Made by a program: the position numbers and the translations under genes. Positions 16,783 to 25,171 of a stretch of DNA of 64,000 nt are shown here, piece by piece. The stretch comes from Opitutia bacterium UBA4506 (GTDB lineage: Bacteria; Verrucomicrobiota; Verrucomicrobiia; Opitutales; Puniceicoccaceae): positions 32,441 through 96,440 of the forward strand of contig DGMY01000049.1 of the NCBI GenBank assembly GCA_002388665.1, written 5' to 3'. How positions within the stretch are numbered: the first letter of the stretch is position 1; the number at the start of each line of letters is the position of its first letter. The notes beneath the pieces were generated by a model. The model saw only the letters and a program-made list of their open reading frames with translations. It made no database searches and had not been told where the DNA came from.

Positions 16783-18300
16783 TTAGAACCGTTTGTTCGA
16801 AAAGTACTCCACCTGCTCAGCGTATTTCTCACGCAATTCAGCGGCGCCTTCCTTTCGTCCCGTTTCTTCCAGGTACCCCAGGTATTTTTCGAAGCCTTTG
16901 ATTCCGGGTTGCCCGTGACCAAAAGACGCGTGATTGGGGCCGCCTTCTTTGAAAACGGTCCACATCGGGTCGACTACATCGCTGGCAAAGCGGGACATCT
17001 TTTGCATCTGCGCGTCATGCCAGCGTGAGAGACGCCATTGCCCCTCGTGACAGAGTTCTGGATGACTCTCGGCGAGATTATTCTGCTCGTGGGGGTCATT
17101 CTCCATATCATAGAGCATTTCTTGCGGAAAGAGATGGAATCCATCGTGGTAGGTTCTCATGTAGAGCCACTTACCCCAACGCACAGACCTCTGGCACACG
17201 TGGCAGCACTGGCTGATCGTAACCTCATCGCGTCCCACGTCCTCACCTTCGAGTAGGGCGGGCGCATAGGACTCACCATCCCAGATTGCCGGTTTGTCCC
17301 GCCCCACGAGATCCATAAGGGTCGGAGCCAGATCGAGATTGTAGTGAAACTTCGTGTTCCGTGTCCCGCTCGATCCGCCAGGGTACTTAATAATGAGCGG
17401 TACGCGGCAGGTTATCTGATCGGCGGTACCATGTTCACTGTAGATCCCCAATTCCCCGAGATTTTCACCATGGTCGGCTGAGATCACGATCATCGTGTCG
17501 TCATAGGTACCTGCCTTTTTAAGGTCAGCGACAATCTTGGCAATCTGGTCGTCGACATAGCGCACTCCCATATCGTAACCGTCGATGACACGGCGGAGAG
17601 ATTCGCGGTCCGTAGCCTTCCCCGGATGCTTCGGGTAGCGGGGGCTCTCGTCGCCATGGTACATGCCGACCTCATGAGAACAGTGCGGCCCGACCTTTTG
17701 ATTGTTTCGTTCGATTACTTCATCTGTAAGCCACTCGGGAAGAGGCTCGTCTGCGAACGGGTTCTCAAAGTCTTCGGGCGTCCGGTAGGGGGTGTGCGGA
17801 TCCCAGTAATTGATGTGCAAATACCAATTGTCCTTCTCAGCGTTCTCTTGGATCCATTTATCCACGACAGGTTGTACGACCTCGGCGGACTCCATGCCTC
17901 CCTGTCCGGTGTTGTGGATTTCGTTGAATCCCGCATAGAAGTGCCAGGCCGAGTGGCGCTGTCCGAATGGGCTAATCATGGCGGTATGGTAGCCGGCTTT
18001 CTGCAGCTGTCCGGCAAAACCCCGCGCGTCAAAATAATCCCGGAATCCTCTGTCTGCCCCCTGGACCTTCGGCTGTGAGGCCGTGCCGCCGTGGCCGACC
18101 ACACCGGTTTGGATTCCGAATCGCCCGGAATAAAATGCGGTCCGAGAGGGGAGGCAAGGAGCGTCCGGAGTGTAGCATTGTTCAAACACAACTCCTTCGC
18201 TTGCGATCTGGTCGATTGCGGGGCTTGTGTTCCGGTGGTAGCCATAGCAACCGAGGTGATCCGGTCTCTGGCTATCGATATCGATGTATAGAATTCTCAT
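16783..18300 (-). CDS. Sulfatase without signal peptide
   Basis: A 505-residue type I sulfatase. The formylglycine site is PDAPCLPSR (Cys49-x-Pro-Ser-Arg). Metal ligands include Asp7 and Asp9 at the N terminus and the later SADHGENLGE motif. The C-terminal part with DMENDPHEQNNLAESHPEL is typical of sulfatases. Cys49 must be converted to formylglycine by an anaerobic sulfatase-maturating enzyme or FGE, neither seen here. Unlike many verrucomicrobial sulfatases it begins directly with the catalytic strand MRILYIDIDS, so it should be cytoplasmic and desulfate an imported small substrate. It lies 7 bases after the IclR gene and is probably co-transcribed with it. Confidence 0.92.
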   Translation of the reverse strand: MRILYIDIDSQRPDHLGCYGYHRNTSPAIDQIASEGVVFEQCYTPDAPCLPSRTAFYSGRFGIQTGVVGHGGTASQPKVQGADRGFRDYFDARGFAGQLQKAGYHTAMISPFGQRHSAWHFYAGFNEIHNTGQGGMESAEVVQPVVDKWIQENAEKDNWYLHINYWDPHTPYRTPEDFENPFADEPLPEWLTDEVIERNNQKVGPHCSHEVGMYHGDESPRYPKHPGKATDRESLRRVIDGYDMGVRYVDDQIAKIVADLKKAGTYDDTMIVISADHGENLGELGIYSEHGTADQITCRVPLIIKYPGGSSGTRNTKFHYNLDLAPTLMDLVGRDKPAIWDGESYAPALLEGEDVGRDEVTISQCCHVCQRSVRWGKWLYMRTYHDGFHLFPQEMLYDMENDPHEQNNLAESHPELCHEGQWRLSRWHDAQMQKMSRFASDVVDPMWTVFKEGGPNHASFGHGQPGIKGFEKYLGYLEETGRKEGAAELREKYAEQVEYFSNKRF

Positions 18301-18307
18301 AGGTGTT

Positions 18308-19108
18308 CTAAGAGCTGAGGGTTCTTTTTAGGTGTTCGAGTTTTGTTGTGGGATTTGGCTGTTTCCCAAAATTGTAGGCCTCCGCGAGAGCGAGAATCCC
18401 GCGCAGCTGCTTTGTCTTCTCATCGAGGGCGGCGGCGGCAAACCGACGGACTCCGTTGGAATTGAAGAATTCGTCGTATGTCGCTTTTTCGATACGAGTT
18501 GCGGCGATCAGCTCACGGATCTTTCGAGTGTGAATTCGACCGAGCTCGCCATCCTTCAGATAAATCGGGATCGACGAAATGTCCGGTGCCCGGCTACAGA
18601 AGGCGTGGCCTACGCGAGTGACGGCCTCGAATTCGGTTTTCCATGTCCTGATGAATCCTGGTTTGGCTTTTACGCACAATTCCGAATCCGGAAGGTGCTG
18701 GAGAACAAGCCGCAAACCGCCCTCGGTGACTTCATACCACTCCGCGGTGCAACCGGTAAGTTCACACAATTCCGGCATCCGTCCTTGGATGAGACGCCGG
18801 TAAGCTGCAGGGCCGGCCTCTAATGGTTCCAGAGACCATAGAGGACGGTATTGCTTATCCGGAAATCTTGCGACGACCCCTGCGGTCTCCAGGGTGTCCA
18901 GTATTCGGGCGAGAGAGGCTTTGGGAATTTCCAGTTGATTGGCCAGAGTTTCGAGAGACGCAGCTGTCTGCTGATTGAGCAACTGGAGGACCGCGATCCC
19001 GCGCAGGAGTGCGGGTGCCGGTGACTCGGTGTGGGCTAGTATTTCTGGGTTGCGGAGTTCCATATATGGGACATGAACCATATATGACACTCCAATGACC
19101 AATGGCAA
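18308..19108 (-). CDS. IclR-family transcriptional regulator
   Basis: A protein of up to 266 residues. The winged helix-turn-helix runs from ALLRGIAVLQLLN through SLETLANQLEIPKASLARIL, and a ligand-binding domain follows to the C terminus. Three in-frame starts (19108, 19081 and 19063) lie close together. The ATG at 19063 gives MELRNPEILAHTE, the most typical IclR start. It is the first gene of a two-gene unit with the sulfatase, so it probably senses a sulfated substrate or breakdown product; the effector is unknown. Two copies of CCATATATG overlap its 5' end and may be its own binding site. Confidence 0.85.
   Translation of the reverse strand: MPLVIGVSYMVHVPYMELRNPEILAHTESPAPALLRGIAVLQLLNQQTAASLETLANQLEIPKASLARILDTLETAGVVARFPDKQYRPLWSLEPLEAGPAAYRRLIQGRMPELCELTGCTAEWYEVTEGGLRLVLQHLPDSELCVKAKPGFIRTWKTEFEAVTRVGHAFCSRAPDISSIPIYLKDGELGRIHTRKIRELIAATRIEKATYDEFFNSNGVRRFAAAALDEKTKQLRGILALAEAYNFGKQPNPTTKLEHLKRTLSS
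19060..19086. promoter_or_regulatory. Possible operator: two CCATATATG copies
   Basis: CCATATATG occurs at 19060-19068 and 19078-19086, 18 bases apart (about two helical turns). The core CATATATG is itself palindromic. The site covers the candidate start codons of the IclR gene, which fits autoregulation if the true start is at 19063 and transcription begins further upstream. It may be coincidence. Confidence 0.3.
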
Positions 19109-19185
19109 GGAGATAGGCGCTCGGGCGGAAATGAATCGAAGAATAGCGCTTGCGGAGTCTTAACTGTCTCTTCTACGATGTAAAA

Positions 19186-19353
19186 ATGGCCCGTGTGCTA
19201 TTTCTCTTATTGTTCACAGCGTTTACACTATCGTCGGTTTCCTGCCAGTCTGGAGGATCCACCAAGTACCCCGCTGCACCCGGTACGCAGAGCGGTCGGG
19301 CGGACTCCCAAGTCGAGAAAAGCGTGGACCGGGTCTATTCCGACATGGATTAA
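19186..19353 (+). CDS. Small lipoprotein
   Basis: A 55-residue protein starting at the ATG at 19186 (an earlier in-frame start at 19150 adds 12 residues before the signal). The signal peptide is MARVLFLLLFTAFTLSSVSC, with lipobox SVSC. The short mature part is polar (QSGGSTKYPAAPGTQSGRAD) and ends RVYSDMD. No family recognised. It lies 66 bases before a YdbL-like gene on the same strand, so the two may be expressed together. Confidence 0.55.
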   Translation: MARVLFLLLFTAFTLSSVSCQSGGSTKYPAAPGTQSGRADSQVEKSVDRVYSDMD

Positions 19354-19419
19354 GTCTCAGGTGAATAAATACCCGCTTACTCCAATCCTTTTCCAATAGT
19401 ATCCCAATCCAACATCACT

Positions 19420-19854
19420 ATGAAATCAGCAGCTAAATTCTCCCAGATCATCAGCATTGCCACTGTCTCACTTGCATCTTGCTTGTATTCACAATCCGAT
19501 GAAGCGTCGGACCCAAACCTGGACGTTGCGGGACTGTCTGAGCAGTCAGCTGATTTGGGCTCTCTCCAGAATGAAATGGAGTCCAGAGTTTCTCAAATCT
19601 CTCTCCTAAAAGAGCAGGGGCTGGTTGGAATCACCAATACCGGTCAATTGGCACCTCGTGGAGATATCTCACCGATGCAGAGAAAGATGGTGGAACAGGA
19701 GAACAAGGACCGGACGGTTTACTGTCAGCTTTTGGCAAAGAAATACGGTGATTCAGTCGAAAAGATCCAAGAAGAATATGCTGCGAAGCGGATGAAGATC
19801 TCTGCTCCCGGTACTTGGATGCAGGATAAAGAAGGCGACTGGTATCAGAAGTAG
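19420..19854 (+). CDS. YdbL-family (DUF1318) exported protein, paralogue 1
   Basis: A 144-residue exported protein with an N-terminal signal; SLASC at residues 17-21 could be a lipobox. The mature part carries the DUF1318 pattern: SLQNEMESRVSQISLLKEQG, GLVGITNTGQL, SPMQRKMVEQENKDR, and the C-terminal APGTWMQDKEGDWYQK. It is clearly paralogous to the protein at 22951-23331, which shares SPxQRKMVExENKDR and the APGxWxQD ending. In E. coli YdbL is encoded with YdbH and YnbE. Here this copy is separated from that operon by a GNAT gene on the other strand. A regulatory or partner role in lipid transport is inferred only from homology. Confidence 0.7.
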   Translation: MKSAAKFSQIISIATVSLASCLYSQSDEASDPNLDVAGLSEQSADLGSLQNEMESRVSQISLLKEQGLVGITNTGQLAPRGDISPMQRKMVEQENKDRTVYCQLLAKKYGDSVEKIQEEYAAKRMKISAPGTWMQDKEGDWYQK

Positions 19855-19866
19855 GAACGGGCAGGG

Positions 19867-20730
19867 TTACCCCAGCTCGAACGAGGTGACCCCGTAGATT
19901 CCGTCTAGCGCTACTGCGGGCGCAGGCCCCCGATACATACGGGCGGTCTCGAATACCGGAGTCATTTGATGGTTTGTTGCCATTTGTAGCGCGGCCGGAT
20001 TGGGCTCGGGAGTATCCAGGTAGAAGGTGTCACCGGCCGGTATCTCCTCTAGGAGTGCTTGCAGAATTGATTCGGCCACATCTGGATTTCGTGCAAAAAG
20101 GGGACCGATTTTCCATCCCTGTTCGCATTGGCGTATTATGCCGTATCCGGTGACTTGCTCCCCCTCACAGTAAGCGCAGCCATAGGAGTGTGGCAGAGCA
20201 GTCCAGCGGCGGAGGAATTCCAGACGATCCGCAGGGAAGTGCTCTCGATCGAATTGCTCGATCAAATGCTTTGGAACGGTGCTAATGGGACGAATACATG
20301 GATGCGCAAAATTCGTACGCTTGGAAACGCCACTTTGCCGGATATTGCGGTAGGCGAGTTCGAAACCGGATTTTCGATAATTCTCCTGCTGATCAACCAC
20401 TCCATCAAGTCCGATCACCCTAGTCCCCAGATGCGTCATTGCTGCGTTCCAGATCGCGATACCATACCCGTGCCCTCGGAAGGAAGGTTCGACGATATAG
20501 AAGCCAAGGAACCCAAAAGAAGCTCCGTATCGGACAGCGGAAATGACTGCGATTGGCTTTTCATTGATTTCTCCGATCCAGAAACCGGTGGGATCGACCG
20601 CGGAAAAGGCGGTCCTGTCATCGAGGCCTGGATTCCATCCTTCGCGATTTGCCCAGCTCAGAGCGATAGCGATCTCGGTTGGTTGCATCGGGCGAATGCG
20701 GAAATCTTCAGAAGTCATGGCTCCAATCAT
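19867..20730 (-). CDS. GNAT acetyltransferase, two-domain
   Basis: A 287-residue protein. The N-terminal half is a GNAT domain: IRPMQPTEIAIALSWANREG, strand FLGFYIVEPSFRGHGYGIAI with the acetyl-CoA loop R-G-H-G-Y-G, and VDQQENYRKSGFELAYRNIR. The C-terminal half (about 140-287) resembles the second domain of the YitH type (GNAT plus Acetyltransf_18-like), with DRLEFLRRWTALPHSYG and FYLDTPEPN. The substrate is unknown. It is transcribed away from ydbH and convergent with the DUF1318 gene, whose stop is 12 bases away. ATG at 20730 or 20718 are both possible starts. Confidence 0.8.
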   Translation of the reverse strand: MIGAMTSEDFRIRPMQPTEIAIALSWANREGWNPGLDDRTAFSAVDPTGFWIGEINEKPIAVISAVRYGASFGFLGFYIVEPSFRGHGYGIAIWNAAMTHLGTRVIGLDGVVDQQENYRKSGFELAYRNIRQSGVSKRTNFAHPCIRPISTVPKHLIEQFDREHFPADRLEFLRRWTALPHSYGCAYCEGEQVTGYGIIRQCEQGWKIGPLFARNPDVAESILQALLEEIPAGDTFYLDTPEPNPAALQMATNHQMTPVFETARMYRGPAPAVALDGIYGVTSFELG

Positions 20731-20836
20731 GTCCTTGCGATTGCGTTTTGACGAGAGATTCTTCGCAGGCGATTGATGCCCGCCATGATCCTATTCTTGT
20801 CGGGTCGATCCCGAATCGATATGACTTGGGCACTGA

Positions 20837-22663
20837 ATGAAACGACTTCTGATCATTGCCTTACTGACCTTTGGATTGCTGCTAGTGGGTACGTGGTTCC
20901 TTCTTCCAGTGATTGCGGAGAGGGTGATACTGCGGAGTATCAAAGAGGCCGGATTTGAGAGCCCGGAGATTGACCGTCTCCGTGTAGGCTTTAACTCAAG
21001 CGAATTGGCCGGGTTGCGGATGGCTTGGCCGGACGGAGTTCTCGGTTTGGAAAGTTTGCGATTGGCTTATAGCGTTCCCGTTCTCCTCGGGGGATCGGTC
21101 GAGAACATTGTCATCTCGGGTTTATTTGTCGACTGGATGCCCGCGAGCGGGGAGTCCGATCTGCGGGAAAACAACACTGAGAAGCCCGAAGAGAAAATGG
21201 ATGGATTGGAAAATTTTCGTTTTCCCGAAATCCCCGGTCTTCCCTTTCATTTGCTAATTTTCGACTCGGCTCGATTCAATTGGGGGAAACGGGAAGCAAT
21301 GGCGGCTTCTCTTTTTGTTCGATCCGTCGAAGATCGGATTGAAGCGGCGGGGGCGATTCCAGGTTTTGGAACCCGTATTCACCTGTTGGGCAGACACGAC
21401 CAAAACCAATTGCAAGAAGTCGACGCCTACCTCTCTACGGTCGACGTCGGGCATTGGATTGCCTGGGCGCAGGGGCCGGAAATGGATTCGATTCCACTTC
21501 AAGGCGGGCAGTTAGATTTTGGATTGAGTTTGGTTGAGTCGGAAAACGGAGGCGAAGTCGGTGGGACGTTACGAGCCGAGTTGCGGAATTTTGGCATACC
21601 TACGATCTCATCAGACAGTGACGGGCATTCCCTTTCTCTGGAAGTGAACGCGCTTCCCCGGAAGTATGGCTGGGATCTCCATCTCGAGGCGATCGATCAG
21701 ACGGGAGGAATTACCTTCTCAGGAGTCCATTTTGTTCGGAATCACGGACCGATCTCGGGAGACGGATGGATGGGATTTGGACCCAGTAGTATTTCAGAGA
21801 TCGGTTGGCTTTCGGGTATTGGTGGCGATGGAGTAGGGATCAGCCTCGGGGGAGAGATCGCCATGGTGATGCAATCGAGGCTAGCGGGAGAGCGATTTTC
21901 TTTGGGAGGAATCGTTTCTATCGAGAATGGGACCTTCGGATTGGATTCCGTGGCTCGGATTGTACACGGATTCCGAGGACAAATCGGAATCGAAATTCTT
22001 CCCCGTTTTCGCACTTTGGGCCTGCAGAAATTTTACTGGGACGGTCTTAGCTATGATCGATTCAGCTCGGGCCCGGGCGAAGTCGAATGGGAACTGCGCG
22101 ACGGACGACAGTTTACCCTACAAACTCTGGAACAGAATCTTTTGGGCGGTGTATTGGAACTCGATTCCCCGGTTCACTTGGATCTAGTGGAATCTGGACG
22201 TAACTTCGATGCTGGCCTCCACGTGCGGCGGATTGACCTCGCAAAGCTGGCCGATGCCTGTGGGCTTGACCAGATAGAAGCGGTAGGCCGTATGAGCGGA
22301 AGAGTTCGGCTCGCCGCAGTCGACGGTAAATTTACCAAAATGGAAGCCGGCCTCGATCTGGATACGGGGCAGGAGGCTTCAATAAAGTTTACCGATCAAG
22401 AATGGCTGCGCCGCGCAATTGGAGGTGGGCAATCGGATATTCTCGTCCAGGCCGTGAGCGACCTGCGCCTGCAATCGCTTCATCTGGAAGTCTTCGCACT
22501 GCGAACGGGGCAACCCAATACATTCATCCGGATTCAAGGCAGTTCCCAGGTGCCGAATATCAAGGCCCCCGAGATCAATCTCGACCTTAAGTTCCAGATA
22601 CCTTTCGAGAAAATCTATCAGCTCATCCTTCTGGGGAAGCGGATCTCACTTTCTGGTCTCTAA
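20837..22663 (+). CDS. ydbH: YdbH-like AsmA-family inter-membrane lipid transport protein
   Basis: A 608-residue protein with one N-terminal membrane helix (RLLIIALLTFGLLLVGTWFL) and a long beta-rich body with repeated amphipathic strands, ending in INLDLKFQIPFEKIYQLILL. The identification rests on architecture, length and the two genes after it, a YnbE-like lipoprotein and a YdbL-like protein, the same order as E. coli ydbH-ynbE-ydbL. In E. coli YdbH, TamB and YhdP redundantly carry phospholipids from the inner to the outer membrane, with YnbE as outer-membrane partner. The primary sequence is too diverged for certainty. Confidence 0.68.
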   Translation: MKRLLIIALLTFGLLLVGTWFLLPVIAERVILRSIKEAGFESPEIDRLRVGFNSSELAGLRMAWPDGVLGLESLRLAYSVPVLLGGSVENIVISGLFVDWMPASGESDLRENNTEKPEEKMDGLENFRFPEIPGLPFHLLIFDSARFNWGKREAMAASLFVRSVEDRIEAAGAIPGFGTRIHLLGRHDQNQLQEVDAYLSTVDVGHWIAWAQGPEMDSIPLQGGQLDFGLSLVESENGGEVGGTLRAELRNFGIPTISSDSDGHSLSLEVNALPRKYGWDLHLEAIDQTGGITFSGVHFVRNHGPISGDGWMGFGPSSISEIGWLSGIGGDGVGISLGGEIAMVMQSRLAGERFSLGGIVSIENGTFGLDSVARIVHGFRGQIGIEILPRFRTLGLQKFYWDGLSYDRFSSGPGEVEWELRDGRQFTLQTLEQNLLGGVLELDSPVHLDLVESGRNFDAGLHVRRIDLAKLADACGLDQIEAVGRMSGRVRLAAVDGKFTKMEAGLDLDTGQEASIKFTDQEWLRRAIGGGQSDILVQAVSDLRLQSLHLEVFALRTGQPNTFIRIQGSSQVPNIKAPEINLDLKFQIPFEKIYQLILLGKRISLSGL

Positions 22664-22723
22664 ATGGGGTCGAGGAGGGCAATCGCCTTGAATTTGGACC
22701 ATTCTTTTCGTAGGCTTCCTTCT

Positions 22724-22954
22724 ATGCCCAAGGCTTTCTTCCTACTTCCTTTGACCTCCGCGGTGATGGTTCTTACCTCGTGTTCGACACATCATGAGAT
22801 TACTCACCGCGTTGAACCCGTTCACATCACGGTAGAGGTCAATGTCCAAGTCGAGGAACAGCTGAACAACTTTTTCGACGAACTCGACACCGCATCGGAG
22901 ACGATTATTGTCGAGGACGAAGTTATTTCCACCAACGAAAACCCAAATTCGTGA
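22724..22954 (+). CDS. ynbE: YnbE-like outer-membrane lipoprotein
   Basis: A 76-residue lipoprotein from the ATG at 22724: MPKAFFLLPLTSAVMVLTSC with lipobox LTSC. An earlier ATG at 22664 directly abuts the ydbH stop but would add a polar leader before the signal. The mature part, VEPVHITVEVNVQVEEQLNN, matches the YnbE pattern of a beta strand followed by an acidic tail. In E. coli YnbE stacks with the C terminus of YdbH to complete the bridge to the outer membrane. The stop overlaps the next start as GTGA, so translation is coupled to ydbL. Confidence 0.72.
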   Translation: MPKAFFLLPLTSAVMVLTSCSTHHEITHRVEPVHITVEVNVQVEEQLNNFFDELDTASETIIVEDEVISTNENPNS

Positions 22955-23331
22955 AAGCTATGATTCCACGCATCACTATTTTTCTCCTCTCTCTCTTTGT
23001 ATTTGCACCTCTAGTGCATTCACAGGATCTCGGGCAGATCCGTAATCAGATGGCAGAGCGGCTTCCGGCGATTGACGACCTGAAAGAAGATGGTCTCATT
23101 GGTGAATCGAAGGATGGACTGCTCTCGATTCGCGGATCGATCTCGCCGGAGCAGCGAAAAATGGTAGAGGCTGAGAACAAGGACCGGATGACGGTCTACA
23201 ATGCGATCGCTAAGCAAACTGGCCAACCAGTTTCTAAAGTGCAGGAGCAACGGGCTGCCCAACTCGCCAAAACCTCCGCCCCCGGCGTTTGGTTGCAGGA
23301 TGCGAAGGGCAACTGGTATCAAAAGAAATAA
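22951..23331 (+). CDS. ydbL: YdbL-family (DUF1318) exported protein, paralogue 2
   Basis: A 126-residue protein starting at a GTG that overlaps the ynbE stop. The signal peptide is KAMIPRITIFLLSLFVFAPL with cleavage near VHSQ. The mature domain is DUF1318: LGQIRNQMAERLPAIDDLKE, GLIGESKDGLL, SPEQRKMVEAENKDR and the ending APGVWLQDAKGNWYQKK. It is the third gene of the ydbH-ynbE-ydbL unit. In E. coli YdbL modulates the YdbH-YnbE interaction. It is closely similar to the protein at 19420-19854. No clear terminator follows. Confidence 0.8.
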   Translation: MKAMIPRITIFLLSLFVFAPLVHSQDLGQIRNQMAERLPAIDDLKEDGLIGESKDGLLSIRGSISPEQRKMVEAENKDRMTVYNAIAKQTGQPVSKVQEQRAAQLAKTSAPGVWLQDAKGNWYQKK

Positions 23332-23648
23332 TACCAGGCCGTTCTATTTGCGGGCCGTTCCGCAATAGGCGAACGACTCGCTGCAGCCACACGATCTGGT
23401 CTGCAGTTGGGGGCAAAAGGGTGGCGCTCCCGGCCGAGAGGAGGCCTACTTGGGTTGTACCATCTTTGCCGGTACCGTGTTCCGCAGTTTTTTTTCGGCG
23501 AGCTCTTGTAATACCCGAGCCGCCGGTAGGTGGAGCTCCGCCAGTTTTTCACGAAGGGCCGAGCGAGCTGGTACTTCGCTCGAAGGGGAACAAAAAAAGC
23601 GGCTCCCCGAAGAGAGCCGCCTGATAAAATGGAAGAGAGAAGACTTCC
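23332..23648 (-). other. Intergenic region with a protein-like minus-strand frame broken by TAG
   Basis: Between ydbL and enolase there is no complete gene. On the minus strand a frame from about 23590 to 23344 reads like coding sequence: ALREKLAELHLPAARVLQEL, then KLRNTVPAKMVQPK, an in-frame TAG at 23446-23448, then FCPQLQTRSCGCSESFAYCG and TARK before a second TAG. It has no usable start codon. It may be the tail of a decayed gene or chance. The enolase terminator lies inside the region. Confidence 0.3.
23592..23620 (-). terminator. Intrinsic terminator of eno
   Basis: On the minus strand GCGGCTC and GAGCCGC form a stem around TCTTCGGG, followed by TTTTTTT. It lies about 30 bases after the enolase stop. 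Confidence 0.88.
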
Positions 23649-24965
23649 TTAGAAGTTGATCTTCCCGCCGTAGATTGCGTGCTCGCCCAACTCTTCTTCG
23701 ATACGAAGTAGTTGGTTGTATTTGGCGACACGGTCTGTTCGGCAGAGCGAACCAGTTTTGATCTGGCCGGCATTAGTCGCAACAGCGATGTCGGCAATCG
23801 TGGTGTCTTCGGTTTCACCCGAGCGGTGCGAAATCACAGCCGTGTAGTTGGCTTCACGGGCCATCTCGATCGCGTCGAGGGTCTCGGTCAGCGATCCGAT
23901 CTGATTGACCTTCACGAGGATTGAGTTGGCAACACCGAGATCAATTCCCTTCTTGAGGAACTTCGTGTTGGTAACGAAAAGGTCGTCACCCACGAGTTGA
24001 GTCGTCGCACCGAGTTCGTCGGTGAGAGTCTTCCAGCCGCTCCAGTCATTCTCATCGCAACCATCCTCGATGGAGAGGATAGGGTAGCGCTTTTGGAGGT
24101 CTTGGTAGAAGGCAACCATTTCCTTGGCGTTCTTCTTCGATCCGTCGCTCTTCGAAAATACGTACTTCTTCTTTTTCTTGTCGAAGAATTCGGATGAGGC
24201 GACGTCGAGAGCGATAAAGATTTCTTTACCGAGCTTGTAGCCAGCGCCCTTAACCGCAGCAGCAATTGCTTCGAGGGCAGCTTCGTTGGAAGCAAGCTTA
24301 GGAGCAAAACCACCTTCGTCACCGATGCTGGTGCTCAGACCTTGAGCCTTCAGAACGATCTTGAGTTCATGGAAAATCTCGCAACCCATACGAAGCGCTT
24401 CGCGGAAACTGCTCGCACCCTTAGGCATGATCATGAATTCCTGAATGTCGATCGGCGCATCGGAGTGTGAACCACCGTTCATGATATTCATCATAGGAAC
24501 GGGAAGAACCTTCGCGTTGGGGCCACCAATATACTTGTATAGTGGAACTCCGAGGGTTTCGGCAGCAGCTTTGGCTACTGCGAGTGAGACGCCGAGAATA
24601 GCGTTCGCGCCGAGGTTACTCTTGGTTGGAGTTCCGTCGAGCTCCAGCATGGCACGGTCGATTCCAACCTGGTCGCAGGCGTCTAGCCCGAAGAGCTCAG
24701 GAGCAATCTTCTCGTGTACGTTCTCAACTGCTTTGGTTACGCCCTTGCCGCCGTAACGTTTCTTAGGGCCGAAACCCTTAGGGAAGTCCTTGGCAGGAAG
24801 AGCGCCGTCGCGAAGCTCCAAAGCCTCGTTTTCACCCGTGCTGGCTCCGGAAGGAACTGCAGCGCGGCCGATGACACCGGACTCTAGTTCAACGTCGACT
24901 TCAACAGTGGGATTCCCGCGGGAATCAATAATTTCGCGTGCGCGAATGTCGGTAATGGTGGTCAT
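23649..24965 (-). CDS. eno: Enolase (phosphopyruvate hydratase)
   Basis: A 438-residue full-length enolase, the glycolytic enzyme converting 2-phosphoglycerate to phosphoenolpyruvate. It shows the N-terminal AREIIDSRGNPTVEVDVEL, the loop PSGASTGENEALELRDG, metal ligands in SIEDGCDENDW and QLVGDDLFVTN, the catalytic Lys in SILVKVNQIGSLTE, and SHRSGETEDTTIADIAVATN near the C terminus. A small Lys-rich insertion (FDKKKKKYVFSKSDGSKK) is seen, as in several related bacterial enolases. It is a single gene with its own terminator. The promoter should lie in the 200 bases upstream, where no operator was recognised. Confidence 0.97.
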   Translation of the reverse strand: MTTITDIRAREIIDSRGNPTVEVDVELESGVIGRAAVPSGASTGENEALELRDGALPAKDFPKGFGPKKRYGGKGVTKAVENVHEKIAPELFGLDACDQVGIDRAMLELDGTPTKSNLGANAILGVSLAVAKAAAETLGVPLYKYIGGPNAKVLPVPMMNIMNGGSHSDAPIDIQEFMIMPKGASSFREALRMGCEIFHELKIVLKAQGLSTSIGDEGGFAPKLASNEAALEAIAAAVKGAGYKLGKEIFIALDVASSEFFDKKKKKYVFSKSDGSKKNAKEMVAFYQDLQKRYPILSIEDGCDENDWSGWKTLTDELGATTQLVGDDLFVTNTKFLKKGIDLGVANSILVKVNQIGSLTETLDAIEMAREANYTAVISHRSGETEDTTIADIAVATNAGQIKTGSLCRTDRVAKYNQLLRIEEELGEHAIYGGKINF

Positions 24966-25171
24966 AACCTATTTGAATTATGTGGTTCTCGAAACAGTAG
25001 CGTTCCGATTGTAGAAATCTCAGGAAGGTTGGGGCGGGTCAAGACTGAACCCTACGCCAAACGAAATCCGAACGCCGTTAAGGCCTTTGTCGCCTCAAAT
25101 CCCACTGGTTTTTCAGTGTGTAATTTTATTGAGGAGATTAGAAAAATTTATCGATTTCGCCTCTCGGATCT

